Assembly: GCA_964437825.1 (NCBI GenBank)
Contig: CAYTIH010000045.1
Location: 1-20,776 of the forward strand
Length of the DNA stretch: 20,776 bases
Source of the DNA: JBJFCE01 sp964437825
GTDB lineage: Bacteria > Bacillota > Clostridia > Lachnospirales > Lachnospiraceae
Reading direction: 5' to 3'
Positions 1 to 7,722 of the stretch are shown in pieces; position 1 is the stretch's first letter; each line of letters begins with the position of its first letter. Below the pieces are notes generated by a model. That model saw only the letters and a program-made list of their open reading frames with translations, did no database searches and had not been told where the DNA came from. The position numbers were made by a program, and so were the translations under genes.

Positions 1-2
1 AA

Positions 3-101
3 GGAGTTTCAGTGTTCGGTTTTGAGGGTACAGAAAAGTACTTTTTGAATGAAGTCTACAGAATGTATCTTATAATAAGAAGAAATCCGATTGATTTATG
101 A
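3..101 (+). CDS. possible 3' end of an upstream coding region
   Basis: The frame starting at base 3 stays open from the window edge to a TGA at 99-101. The other two + frames stop by base 48. A terminator hairpin begins one base after the stop, the usual layout for the end of a gene. The 32 visible residues have a plausible mixed composition with aromatic and charged residues, but I recognise no family. The stretch is short enough to be open by chance, so confidence is low. Confidence 0.3.
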   Translation, partial: GVSVFGFEGTEKYFLNEVYRMYLIIRRNPIDL

Positions 102-128
102 GCTTTCAGGTAACTGAAGGCTTTTTTA
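102..128 (+). terminator. Rho-independent terminator
   Basis: GCTTTCAG (102-109) pairs with CTGAAGGC (114-121) through one G-U pair, with a GTAA loop and a run of six T after it. It sits directly after the TGA at 99-101 and separates that upstream reading frame from cheV. Confidence 0.75.
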
Positions 129-328
129 TTTTTATTAGAAAACACCTTGCTGTGTAAAGGTATGTTGATTTCTTATACTATAAAAACGCTCCGCGTGGAT
201 TGCACTAAATTTTTGCTTCAGAAAGTGCTATTTTGTAATATAATGAAATGGGTTTCCGGAAATTGGGAAAAAAGATTAACAAAATTATAAAAAATATACA
301 AATCTTCGTTTTTTTTGCAAATGAAATA

Positions 329-337
329 TGCTATAAT
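329..337 (+). promoter_or_regulatory. extended -10 promoter for cheV
   Basis: TGC TATAAT gives a perfect -10 hexamer (332-337) preceded by the TGn extension. No good -35 lies 17 bases upstream, only a T-rich run at 309-316, which fits an extended -10 promoter. It leaves a leader of about 40 bases before the cheV ATG. No sigma-28 type box was seen. The rest of 129-381 is AT-rich and shows nothing else I can support. Confidence 0.55.
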
Positions 338-381
338 AACAATATTAACAGATAAAAACGTCTGATGGTGAGGTATAACAT

Positions 382-1275
382 ATGGATACAAAGATTCTAT
401 TGGAAAATGGTACAAACGAACTGGAAGTTTTGGAGTTTATGCTGGGGGGAAATTCTTATGGTATAAATGTCGCAAAGATTAGAGAGATTATACCTTATCA
501 GGAAGTAACTCCGGTACCGAATGCGCATCCCAGTATCGAAGGTATTTTTATGCCGCGTGATACTATGATTACAGCAATTGATCTGAAAAATTGTCTTCAG
601 CGTGGAGAAGCTGAGTCCGGCGGACTGTTTATTATTACGAATTTTAACAAACTGGATATTGCATTTCATGTTGATTCGGTTGTCGGAATTCACAGAGTAT
701 CTTGGAGAGATATCATTAAGCCTAATGCTACGATTAACGGGGCGGATGATGGCGTATCAACCGGTATCATCAAACAAAATGGTAAGCTGATCATTATCCT
801 TGACTTTGAAAAAATTGTTACGGATATTAATCCTGAGGTTGGACTTAAAGTAACTGAAATTGAAGCAATGGGTGAGAGAAAGAGAAATGATATTCCGATT
901 CTGATTGCCGAGGATTCGGCACTGTTGAATAAGCTGATTTGCGATTCTCTCAAGAAGGCCGGTTATGTGAATCTGATTCATACGGAAAACGGACAGGAAG
1001 CATGGAATATTATCTGTGATTGTAAAGAAAAAGGTCAGCTTAAGGATCATGTTCAGTGTGTGATAACCGATATTGAGATGCCTATCATGGATGGTCATAG
1101 ATTAACCAGGCTGATAAAAGAGGATGATGAAACGAAGGAGATTCCGGTTATTATATTTTCATCCCTTGTCAATGATGAGATGAGAAGAAAGGGCGAGGCG
1201 CTCGGTGCGGATGCCCAGCTTTCAAAGCCGGAAATTGGAAATCTAGTAAGAGAGATTGACAAACTTGTGTTGTAA
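382..1275 (+). CDS. cheV: CheV: CheW-type coupling domain fused to a response receiver
   Basis: A cytoplasmic chemotaxis adaptor of 297 residues, the usual CheV length. Residues 1 to about 160 form a CheW-like domain that docks receptors to the CheA kinase. Residues about 172-297 form a receiver domain: the acidic pair is in AEDSALLNKL, the phospho-acceptor Asp is residue 230 in ITDIEMPIMDG, the Ser switch is in FSSL and the conserved Lys is in SKPE. In CheV proteins, phosphorylation of the receiver by CheA tunes coupling and so adaptation. The start is set by GGTGAGG about eight bases upstream. The gene has its own promoter and terminator, so it is transcribed alone. No cheA, cheY or cheW lies in the window; the chemoreceptor at 8008 is a plausible partner by function only. 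Confidence 0.93.
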   Translation: MDTKILLENGTNELEVLEFMLGGNSYGINVAKIREIIPYQEVTPVPNAHPSIEGIFMPRDTMITAIDLKNCLQRGEAESGGLFIITNFNKLDIAFHVDSVVGIHRVSWRDIIKPNATINGADDGVSTGIIKQNGKLIIILDFEKIVTDINPEVGLKVTEIEAMGERKRNDIPILIAEDSALLNKLICDSLKKAGYVNLIHTENGQEAWNIICDCKEKGQLKDHVQCVITDIEMPIMDGHRLTRLIKEDDETKEIPVIIFSSLVNDEMRRKGEALGADAQLSKPEIGNLVREIDKLVL

Positions 1276-1284
1276 AGAATTCTG

Positions 1285-1315
1285 ATTAGACCGGTTAATG
1301 CCGGTCTAATTTTTT
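1285..1315 (+). terminator. Rho-independent terminator after cheV
   Basis: A perfect 10-bp stem, ATTAGACCGG (1285-1294) with CCGGTCTAAT (1301-1310), a six-base loop and a T run directly after. It ends the cheV transcript, so the gene at 1379 needs its own promoter, which I could not locate with confidence. Confidence 0.92.
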
Positions 1316-1378
1316 GCTGTTCCTGTTTTGGAAGCGCATCATGATCGAATGAAAAAATGCCGCATGTAGGAGGATGAC

Positions 1379-3616
1379 ATGAGTTCAAATGAAGATTATC
1401 TGGATAGTTTGCTGAATTCTGTGAAGGAGGATGCAAAATTGAATGATACGGAGAAAACAGAGATACATAGTGATGAACCCTATTTGATGGAGGGAATGGA
1501 TACGGATACGTTCTTAACGGAAGGAATGGATCCGGATTCTTCCTTCATGGATCATATGGACCCATCGGACTCTTTTGCGAATGAAATGAATGATACTGTT
1601 CCTGCAGGAGAAAATTCGGATGCTGATTTGAATTCAGTTGATGATATGCTCGCTTTATTAGAAAATGCGGATTCGGAACAGACGGCTGCCGAAGACAATT
1701 CGGAAACCGGCAATATGGACGGTATGGATGATTTATTCGACATTTTTGCTGATGAACAGGAAGAACAGATCAGTCAGTCCCGGAATAGCGAAAGCCCTGT
1801 GCTTTCAGATGAAACGGAAGTTATGCATGAAGTGCAGGCCGATCATACAGACGATCAGCAGATTAACAGTGAATTGGATGAACTGCTGGGACCGGTAGAG
1901 AGTAAGCGGGAAAAAAAGGCAAGAAAGAAGCGCGAAAAGCAGGAAGCGAAAGAAAAAGCCAAAGCGGAAAAGGAAAAGGCGAAGCAGGAAAAGGCAAGAC
2001 TAAAAGCAGAAAAAGCAAAAGCAGGAAAAACAGAAAAAAATCATGAAGAATCCTCGCAAGCAGATGCGGATACCGGAAATCATGCGGAAATGAAATCGGA
2101 GTCAGAAGTACCGGGAGATATCGGCTTTGTCCCTGAAATGGGGATGTCGGATGAGCTTGGACTCGGTTCTCAGTCAGAAATGCCGGATGAGTTCGGATTT
2201 GGCTCAGGGGCAGAAACGCCGGATGAGTTCGGACATGGTCCGGAGGCAGAAATACCAAGTGACTTTGGGACGGGGGCAGAGACAGGATCTTCGGATAATT
2301 TCGGACTAGGCTCCGGAATTTTTGATAATTTAGGATTTGGGACAAGTCTGCCGGAGGATAATGAAAGCGCTACCGGTTTTGAAAATGAATTTGATGCCTT
2401 ACTTCAGGAGAAAGAAGATAAAAGTAAGAAAAAAGGCTTGATCAGCCGTATTATTAGCCGTTTGTTTGAAGAAGTACCGGAAGAGGAAGCTGAGACTGAT
2501 GAGATTGCAATTTCCGATGAAAACAGATCCATTCTGGAGGAAATCGGAAAGGAAGAGATCGGAAATAAAAAGAAACAGAAGAAGGGTAAGGATAAAGGGA
2601 AAAATAAGAATAAAAAGGTAGAAGAAACTGCAGAAGGAGAGCAGGAAGACTCCGAAAATACCAAAAAGAAGAATAAGAAGGCCAAAACCGCAAAGAAGGA
2701 GAAAAAGCCCAAGGAAAAATCAGGTGAGAAGAAAGAGACGGATAAAACGGCCGGAAAGAAGCTTCCTAAAAAGCAAGTAATTATGATTTTTGCAATTTGT
2801 ATGACCTTAATGGGAATTGTTATTATTTGCTCTATGATATTACCTTCTTATCGGGATCGCAAAAATGCGAGAAAAGCATATTATCAAGGGGAGTATGAGA
2901 CTGTTTATATGCTGCTTGAAAATGAAAATTTAAATGAAAGCGATCAGATGTTGTATGAAAGAAGTGTAATGATCCTGATTTTGGAGAATAAACTGGATGC
3001 ATATAATCTGAATATGAGTCTGGCGCAGGAAAAAGAAGCGGTCAATGAACTGTTCTCTGCAGTTGCTTTTTATCAGAAAAATTTGGAATATGCTCAGGGA
3101 ATCGGGGCACTTGAAGAAATGCAGAGTACCTATGAGGAGATTTTGAGTCTTTTAGAAACGAATTTGGGAATTTCCGAAAATCGCGCTGTAGAGATTGCAC
3201 TGATGGATAGTCTGGATTACAATAGGGAATTGTATTATCTGTTAAACGGATCCGAATTCACAATACCGGAAATGGAGCAGTTACAGCCTGCAAGGGAGCA
3301 GGAAGTGAATTCTTCTGATTCAAGAGAAGATATGCTTCCCGAGGAAGAGGAAATCCCTCAGCCAGAGGATACTGTTAGTCCTGAAATTTCTGCGGATCAA
3401 GGCGAGAATGCAGATTTTGGAGAAAATATAAACGGCGACGGAAATACGGACGAATATCCGGACTTTACGAATGAAGACGGAAATTCTGATGCGTTCATGA
3501 ATGACGGCGGGCAGGAAAATACGGATAACATAGAGGGAGAAAATGCTTTGGGAGAAACGAATGAGGAGCTCTTATATTCGGGAACCGTAGAAAACGGCAG
3601 TGTGGTTGTTCAATAA
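1379..3616 (+). CDS. large charged single-pass membrane protein with internal repeats, function unknown
   Basis: A 745-residue protein I do not recognise. AGGAGG five bases before the ATG supports the start. In order: an acidic, Met/Asp-rich region (about 1-170); a Lys/Glu/Ala helix likely to form a coiled coil (about 174-222); six degenerate repeats of the type E-x-P-D-E-F-G-x-G (about 252-322); a second charged stretch with Lys-rich blocks (about 340-465); one hydrophobic helix (467-489, starting VIMIFAICMTLMGIVII); a helical, TPR-like domain (about 491-625) opening with ARKAYYQGEYETVYMLLENE; and an acidic Asn/Asp/Glu-rich tail. The Lys block just before the helix puts the 465 N-terminal residues in the cytoplasm and the TPR-like part outside. 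There is no signal peptide, sorting motif or enzyme motif. It follows cheV but is separated from it by a terminator. A scaffold role is conceivable but not shown. Confidence 0.8.
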   Translation: MSSNEDYLDSLLNSVKEDAKLNDTEKTEIHSDEPYLMEGMDTDTFLTEGMDPDSSFMDHMDPSDSFANEMNDTVPAGENSDADLNSVDDMLALLENADSEQTAAEDNSETGNMDGMDDLFDIFADEQEEQISQSRNSESPVLSDETEVMHEVQADHTDDQQINSELDELLGPVESKREKKARKKREKQEAKEKAKAEKEKAKQEKARLKAEKAKAGKTEKNHEESSQADADTGNHAEMKSESEVPGDIGFVPEMGMSDELGLGSQSEMPDEFGFGSGAETPDEFGHGPEAEIPSDFGTGAETGSSDNFGLGSGIFDNLGFGTSLPEDNESATGFENEFDALLQEKEDKSKKKGLISRIISRLFEEVPEEEAETDEIAISDENRSILEEIGKEEIGNKKKQKKGKDKGKNKNKKVEETAEGEQEDSENTKKKNKKAKTAKKEKKPKEKSGEKKETDKTAGKKLPKKQVIMIFAICMTLMGIVIICSMILPSYRDRKNARKAYYQGEYETVYMLLENENLNESDQMLYERSVMILILENKLDAYNLNMSLAQEKEAVNELFSAVAFYQKNLEYAQGIGALEEMQSTYEEILSLLETNLGISENRAVEIALMDSLDYNRELYYLLNGSEFTIPEMEQLQPAREQEVNSSDSREDMLPEEEEIPQPEDTVSPEISADQGENADFGENINGDGNTDEYPDFTNEDGNSDAFMNDGGQENTDNIEGENALGETNEELLYSGTVENGSVVVQ
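2134..2345 (+). repeat. degenerate in-gene tandem repeats (E-x-P-D-E-F-G-x-G)
   Basis: About six units of roughly 30-40 bases lie inside the gene at 1379. The two clearest share CGGATGAGTTCGGA (near 2189 and 2219), and flanking units drift to SDELGLG, PSDFGTG, SDNFGLG and FDNLGFG. The reading frame is kept throughout, so the array is expressed and probably arose by slippage or unequal exchange. Copy number may vary between strains. Confidence 0.75.
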
Positions 3617-3663
3617 GCAAATATATGCAGTCATAGAAAGAGCATGAGGGTGTCCGGAAATAA

Positions 3664-3861
3664 CGAATATTATACGAGTCCAATATTGTTGAAGAAGCTG
3701 AGGCTGGAAAATTTGCCGGGCTTGCAAAAATTCATAAATTTTTGCTTTTGCTTAGAAAAGCTTTGACAGATCAAATAAACGATAGAGAAGTATACGTGAA
3801 GGGTATTGATGCTAGTTACTATTATGAGGGATATAATACTTTTAAATCGGAAGATTTGTAG
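3664..3861 (+). pseudogene. decayed coding remnant, family unknown
   Basis: A 65-codon open stretch between in-frame stops (TAA at 3661, TAG at 3859) with no ATG and no ribosome binding site. Its translation has a protein-like composition: acidic and helical at the start (NIVEEAEAGKFAGLAKIHKF), with a hydrophobic KFLLLLRK stretch in the middle and GIDASYYYEGYNTFKSEDL at the end. I read it as the tail of a gene whose front has been lost. I do not recognise the family. It lies in a 416-base gene-free spacer with lower GC than the flanking genes. A chance open frame is the alternative. Confidence 0.35.
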
Positions 3862-3882
3862 GTTTGCTTGGGCTATAACAGC

Positions 3883-3922
3883 AGTATGAAATTTAGCATA
3901 CTAAATATTTGCAAATTATAAT
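3883..3922 (+). promoter_or_regulatory. candidate hisHF promoter with an overlapping inverted repeat
   Basis: TATAAT at 3917-3922 has a weak -35-like TTAGCA at 3893-3898 (18-base spacer). The -35 position lies within an inverted repeat, AGTATG (3883-3888) and CATACT (3897-3902) separated by eight bases, a layout typical of a repressor operator. The leader to hisH would be about 105 bases; it holds two direct copies of AATGTAA, and I see no clear riboswitch or T-box in it. Confidence 0.4.
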
Positions 3923-4032
3923 GTGTAATGAAATGTAACATAACGTACAAAAATGTAATTAAATAACAGTAGTAAATGTTGAAAACATAAGAGAATATCT
4001 AAAAATGCTTGATTTAAAAGGACTAAAAGATC

Positions 4033-4653
4033 ATGATAGCGATTATTGACTATGATGCAGGTAATATTAAGAGTGTGGAAAAGGCGCTTCAATTTCTGTC
4101 TGAAGAAGTGTGTATTACCGGAGATCCGCAGGTGATTCGGAGTGCGGAAAAGGTGATATTGCCGGGAGTGGGCGCTTTTGGAGATGCGATGACCAAGCTT
4201 CATCAGTATGGCTTGGTGGATGTTATAAAAGAAGTAACCGGGAAAGGAACGCCTTTTCTGGGAATTTGTCTGGGACTTCAGCTTTTGTTTGAACGAAGCG
4301 ATGAGAGTGAAGGCGTGGAAGGTCTTGGAATATTGAAGGGGAAAATCTGCAGAATACCGGATCGACCGGGGTTAAAGATTCCGCATATTGGCTGGAATTC
4401 GCTTACATTTCCGAATAAAGGCAGACTGTTTGAAGGAATCAGTGAAAATGCTTATGTTTATTTCGTTCATTCTTATTATTTAAAGGCGGCGGATGAAAGT
4501 ATCGTGACGGCAGCGACAGAGTATGGAACCTATATTCATGCAGCTGTAGAGAAGGAAAATGTATTCGCGTGTCAGTTCCATCCGGAGAAAAGCTCCGATG
4601 TGGGACTTCGGATTCTTAAAAATTTTGTGAAAATCGGCAGGGAGGAAGCATAA
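4033..4653 (+). CDS. hisH: imidazole glycerol phosphate synthase, glutamine amidotransferase subunit HisH
   Basis: A class I glutaminase that frees ammonia from glutamine and channels it to HisF for step five of histidine biosynthesis in the cytoplasm. At 206 residues it has the normal length. The nucleophile Cys79 lies in GICLGLQLLFE, and the His183-x-Glu185 pair in CQFHPEKS completes the triad. The N-terminal IAIIDYDAGNI and the HIGWN motif are typical of HisH. The start follows an AAAGGA site about ten bases upstream. Its stop shares one base with the hisF start (TAATG), so the two subunits should be translationally coupled. No other his gene is present in the window. Confidence 0.95.
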   Translation: MIAIIDYDAGNIKSVEKALQFLSEEVCITGDPQVIRSAEKVILPGVGAFGDAMTKLHQYGLVDVIKEVTGKGTPFLGICLGLQLLFERSDESEGVEGLGILKGKICRIPDRPGLKIPHIGWNSLTFPNKGRLFEGISENAYVYFVHSYYLKAADESIVTAATEYGTYIHAAVEKENVFACQFHPEKSSDVGLRILKNFVKIGREEA

Positions 4654-5414
4654 TGCATACAAAGAGAATTATTCCCTGTCTGGATGTGAATCAGGGCAGA
4701 GTGGTAAAGGGCGTTAATTTTGTAAACCTGATTGATGCCGGCGATCCTGTTGCTGTTGCTGAGGCATATGATCGGGCGGGAGCCGACGAGCTTGTTTTTT
4801 TGGATATTACAGCATCCAGCGATCATAGATCCACTGTCGTGGACATGGTGCGTAAGGTGGCCGAGAAGGTATTTATTCCTTTTACGGTGGGAGGAGGAAT
4901 CCGAACCGTGGAGGACTTCAGAGCAATTTTAAGAGAAGGAGCCGATAAGATTTCCGTGAACAGTGCTGCGATTATGAATCCGCGCTTGATTCACGATGCC
5001 GCAGAAAAATTCGGTTCCCAGTGTGTGGTAGTTGCCATTGATGCAAAACGCAGAAGCGACGGTTTGGGCTGGAACATTTATAAGAACGGCGGCCGGGTGG
5101 ATATGGGAATTGACGCTGTTGAGTGGGCGGTTCAGGCTGAAAAGCTGGGTGCCGGAGAAATTCTGCTTACCAGCATGGATTGTGACGGTACAAAGGCAGG
5201 CTATGATATTGAGCTTACCAGAGCAATTTCCGAAAGCGTGTCCATACCGGTAATTGCCTCCGGCGGTGCCGGACAGCTTTCGCATTTTTATGATGCAGTC
5301 GTAGACGGAAAGGCAGATGCGGTATTGGCTGCTTCTCTGTTCCATTTTAAAGAACTGGAAATCTGTGAGGTAAAAAAATATCTGAAGGAAAAAGGAATTT
5401 CAGTGAGATTATAG
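4653..5414 (+). CDS. hisF: imidazole glycerol phosphate synthase, cyclase subunit HisF
   Basis: A 253-residue (beta/alpha)8-barrel enzyme that takes ammonia from HisH and converts the PRFAR intermediate to imidazole glycerol phosphate plus AICAR, which joins histidine to purine synthesis. Both catalytic aspartates are present: Asp11 in IPCLDVNQG and Asp130 in VVAIDAKRR. The phosphate-binding loops FTVGGGIR and VIASGGAG are also there. The ATG overlaps the hisH stop by one base. No hairpin terminator is visible in the 85 bases before ung, so some read-through is possible, although ung has its own promoter. Confidence 0.96.
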   Translation: MHTKRIIPCLDVNQGRVVKGVNFVNLIDAGDPVAVAEAYDRAGADELVFLDITASSDHRSTVVDMVRKVAEKVFIPFTVGGGIRTVEDFRAILREGADKISVNSAAIMNPRLIHDAAEKFGSQCVVVAIDAKRRSDGLGWNIYKNGGRVDMGIDAVEWAVQAEKLGAGEILLTSMDCDGTKAGYDIELTRAISESVSIPVIASGGAGQLSHFYDAVVDGKADAVLAASLFHFKELEICEVKKYLKEKGISVRL

Positions 5415-5468
5415 AATTTGTATTGGAGATTGCGAAATTTGTGTAGCTTCAAGAGATTCTTGATTTGC

Positions 5469-5477
5469 TGATATAAT
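5469..5477 (+). promoter_or_regulatory. extended -10 promoter for ung
   Basis: TGA TATAAT gives a perfect -10 (5472-5477) with the TGn extension and no clear -35. It lies 22 bases upstream of the ung ATG, so the leader is short and begins just before the GTGAGGA ribosome site. Confidence 0.5.
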
Positions 5478-5499
5478 ATACGGAATGTGAGGATAAAAT

Positions 5500-6174
5500 A
5501 TGCCGCCGATTACAAATGATTGGCTGGAGCCGCTAAAGCCGGAGTTTCGAAAGCCATATTATAAAGAACTGCATCAGAAGGTTGTGCAGGAGTATAGTAC
5601 CCATCTGGTATTTCCGCCTGCGGATGATATTTTTAATGCATTTCATTTGACGCCGCTTCATGAGGTAAAAGTGGTGATATTGGGTCAGGACCCTTATCAT
5701 AAGCACGGACAGGCGCATGGACTGTGCTTTTCCGTGAAGCCCGATGTGGAGATTCCGCCGTCGCTTGAGAATATTTATAAGGAGCTTCAGGATGATCTGG
5801 GCTGTTATATTCCTAATAACGGTTATCTGGTAAAATGGGCGAAGCAGGGAGTGCTGATGTTAAATACGGTTCTGACGGTTCGGGCGCATCAGGCCAATTC
5901 CCATAGAGGAATCGGATGGGAGGAATTTACCGATGCCGCAATCCGGATTTTGAATGAGCAGGACAGACCCATCGTTTTTATCCTGTGGGGAAGCCCGGCG
6001 CAGCGCAAAAAAGGAATGCTGAATAATCCCAAGCATTTGATTCTGGAGGCGCCGCATCCGAGTCCGTTATCCGCTTATCGGGGATTTTTCGGAAGCAGAC
6101 CGTTTAGCAAAACAAATGATTTTTTATCTCAGAATGGCATCAGGCCCATTGACTGGCAGATTGAAAACGTATAA
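5500..6174 (+). CDS. ung: uracil-DNA glycosylase, family 1
   Basis: It removes uracil from DNA after cytosine deamination or dUMP misincorporation, the first step of base excision repair. The 224-residue length is standard. The water-activating loop GQDPYH holds Asp64, and the C-terminal minor-groove loop HPSPLSAYRGFFGSRPF holds His186; the uracil-binding core around LNTVLTVRAHQANSH is present. GTGAGGA about six bases upstream fixes the start. The next gene begins 77 bases after the stop with no terminator between, so ung and lysA may be co-transcribed. Confidence 0.97.
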   Translation: MPPITNDWLEPLKPEFRKPYYKELHQKVVQEYSTHLVFPPADDIFNAFHLTPLHEVKVVILGQDPYHKHGQAHGLCFSVKPDVEIPPSLENIYKELQDDLGCYIPNNGYLVKWAKQGVLMLNTVLTVRAHQANSHRGIGWEEFTDAAIRILNEQDRPIVFILWGSPAQRKKGMLNNPKHLILEAPHPSPLSAYRGFFGSRPFSKTNDFLSQNGIRPIDWQIENV

Positions 6175-6251
6175 CATAAGAATGCTTGAGACTGCATAGC
6201 ATGAAAATTGGCATGGCAGGACAAAAATCATACTGTATGGAAAGGAAACCT

Positions 6252-7526
6252 ATGAAAAAAACACCATTTGTCACAAAAAGTATGATCGACGAGATCACAA
6301 AAACTTATCCTACACCGTTTCATATTTATGACGAAAAGGGAATCCGTGAAAATGCCAAAGCGGTGAAAGAGGCATTTGCATGGAATAAAGGTTTTAAGGA
6401 ATACTTTGCGGTAAAAGCGACACCGAATCCATACTTGATTCAGATTTTAAGAGAATACGGCTGCGGATTTGACTGTTCCTCTCTCACAGAACTGATGCTC
6501 AGCAAAGCGATGGGAGCTTCAGGGGAGGATATTATGTTCTCATCAAACGATACGCCTGCAAAGGAATATCAGTATGCAGCTAAAATCGGTGCAACCATAA
6601 ATCTTGATGACATTACTCATATTGAGTTTCTGGAAAATGCGATCGGAAAATTGCCGGAAACGATCAGCTGCCGCTACAATCCGGGCGGACTGTTCAAGAT
6701 GAGCAACGGGATCATGGACAACCCCGGCGATGCAAAATACGGTTTTACTACGGAGCAGATGTATGAGGGCTTTCGGATTTTGAAGAGCAAGGGCGTGAAA
6801 AACTTCGGAATCCATGCATTTCTTGCCAGCAATACGGTAACCAATGAATATTATCCTATGCTTGCAAGGATCCTGTTTGAGGAAGCCGTTAAGCTGGAGA
6901 AGGAAACCGGAGCCGATATTCAATTTATTAATCTTTCAGGTGGCGTCGGCATCCCCTACAGACCGGATCAGGAACCGAATGATATTCGTGCGATCGGGGA
7001 AGGCGTTCGTCAGGTATTTGAAGAAGTTATGGTGCCTGCAGGTATGGGTGATATAGCGATTTATACCGAAATGGGACGCTTTATGATGGGACCGTACGGC
7101 GCGTTGGTAACAACTGCGATTCATGAAAAACACACCCATAAGGAATATATCGGTGTGGATGCCTGTGCTGTAAATTTGATGAGACCTGCCATGTATGGCG
7201 CTTATCATCATATTACCGTTTTGGGAAAAGAAGAAAGTCCCTGCGATCATAAATATGATGTAACCGGTTCTTTGTGTGAAAACAATGATAAATTTGCAAT
7301 TGACAGATTGCTTCCGAAAGTGGATATGGGGGATTATCTAGTCATTCATGATACCGGAGCGCATGGATTTTCCATGGGATACAACTATAACGGGAAATTG
7401 AAATCCGCAGAACTCTTATTAAAAGAGGACGGAAGTGTGCAGCTGATCCGACGTGCTGAGACGCCGAAGGATTATTTTGCGACCTTTGACGGTCTGGATT
7501 TTTATAACAAGCTGGATTTTGATTGA
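6252..7526 (+). CDS. lysA: diaminopimelate decarboxylase (LysA-type, PLP-dependent)
   Basis: A fold-type III PLP enzyme that converts meso-diaminopimelate to lysine, the last step of lysine synthesis. With the ATG at 6252, preceded by AAAGGAAA, it has 424 residues, the normal family length; a TTG at 6186 in the same frame has no ribosome site. The PLP lysine is Lys55 in YFAVKATPNP. The phosphate loop is LSGGVGIPY, and a second loop EMGRFMMGPYGALVT matches the usual EPGR loop. The substrate-binding Cys342 lies in LCENNDKFAIDR. Some motifs differ from the commonest form (AVKATPNP rather than AVKANSN), so it belongs to a divergent branch. A related decarboxylase such as carboxynorspermidine decarboxylase is less likely. 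The stop lies in the first copy of a 23-bp tandem duplication. Confidence 0.85.
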   Translation: MKKTPFVTKSMIDEITKTYPTPFHIYDEKGIRENAKAVKEAFAWNKGFKEYFAVKATPNPYLIQILREYGCGFDCSSLTELMLSKAMGASGEDIMFSSNDTPAKEYQYAAKIGATINLDDITHIEFLENAIGKLPETISCRYNPGGLFKMSNGIMDNPGDAKYGFTTEQMYEGFRILKSKGVKNFGIHAFLASNTVTNEYYPMLARILFEEAVKLEKETGADIQFINLSGGVGIPYRPDQEPNDIRAIGEGVRQVFEEVMVPAGMGDIAIYTEMGRFMMGPYGALVTTAIHEKHTHKEYIGVDACAVNLMRPAMYGAYHHITVLGKEESPCDHKYDVTGSLCENNDKFAIDRLLPKVDMGDYLVIHDTGAHGFSMGYNYNGKLKSAELLLKEDGSVQLIRRAETPKDYFATFDGLDFYNKLDFD

Positions 7527-7560
7527 TCTGGATATTAATTTTCGATTGATCTGGATATTA
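7521..7560 (+). repeat. tandem duplication across the lysA stop codon
   Basis: GATTGATCTGGATATTA occurs at 7521-7537 and again at 7544-7560, a period of 23 bases. The first copy contains the lysA stop (TGA, 7524-7526). The second lies outside the gene, so the protein is unaffected. It looks like a recent slippage event. Confidence 0.85.
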
Positions 7561-7605
7561 TTTTGGAATCATTTGTTTGGTGCAGAGCAGAAAAAATTGT
7601 ATGGT

Positions 7606-7643
7606 ACAGAACGGGAAATGGCTTGCCAATTTTCCTGTTCTGT
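7606..7643. repeat. long hairpin in the lysA - tRNA spacer
   Basis: ACAGAACGGGAAA (7606-7618) pairs with TTTCCTGTTCTGT (7631-7643), with one G-U pair in RNA. After a two-base bulge, TGGC (7619-7622) pairs with GCCA (7625-7628), leaving a two-base loop. No T run follows on the + strand, so it is not a standard terminator. On the minus strand a T run follows some nine bases after the stem. It could protect the 3' end of the lysA mRNA or be a remnant of a small repeat element. Confidence 0.6.
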
Positions 7644-7722
7644 GGTAAAGTAAAAAAGTCGCTGATGATGAATGAGAGTAATATCAATTTATCATAGCTG
7701 GCAGCGCAGGATAATCATATAT

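Noticed and set aside
245..292. 15-codon ATG frame (MKWVSGNWEKRLTKL) upstream of cheV
   Set aside because: It has no ribosome site, is very short, and lies in AT-rich sequence where such frames are expected by chance.
2134..2345. CRISPR-like array
   Set aside because: The units are degenerate, abutting and in frame within a gene, with no spacers; no CRISPR array was seen anywhere in the window.
1863..2712. Long minus-strand open frames under the 1379 gene
   Set aside because: They are shadows of a Lys/Glu-rich coding region; their translations are Phe/Leu/Pro-rich low complexity with no ribosome sites.
3644..3766. 40-codon ATG frame (starting MRVSGNNEYY) in the spacer before hisH
   Set aside because: There is no convincing ribosome site, and it overlaps the more protein-like frame at 3664-3861.
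6186..6251. Upstream TTG start that would extend lysA by 22 codons
   Set aside because: It has no ribosome site, the extra residues do not look like the family, and the ATG at 6252 has AAAGGAAA at the right distance.
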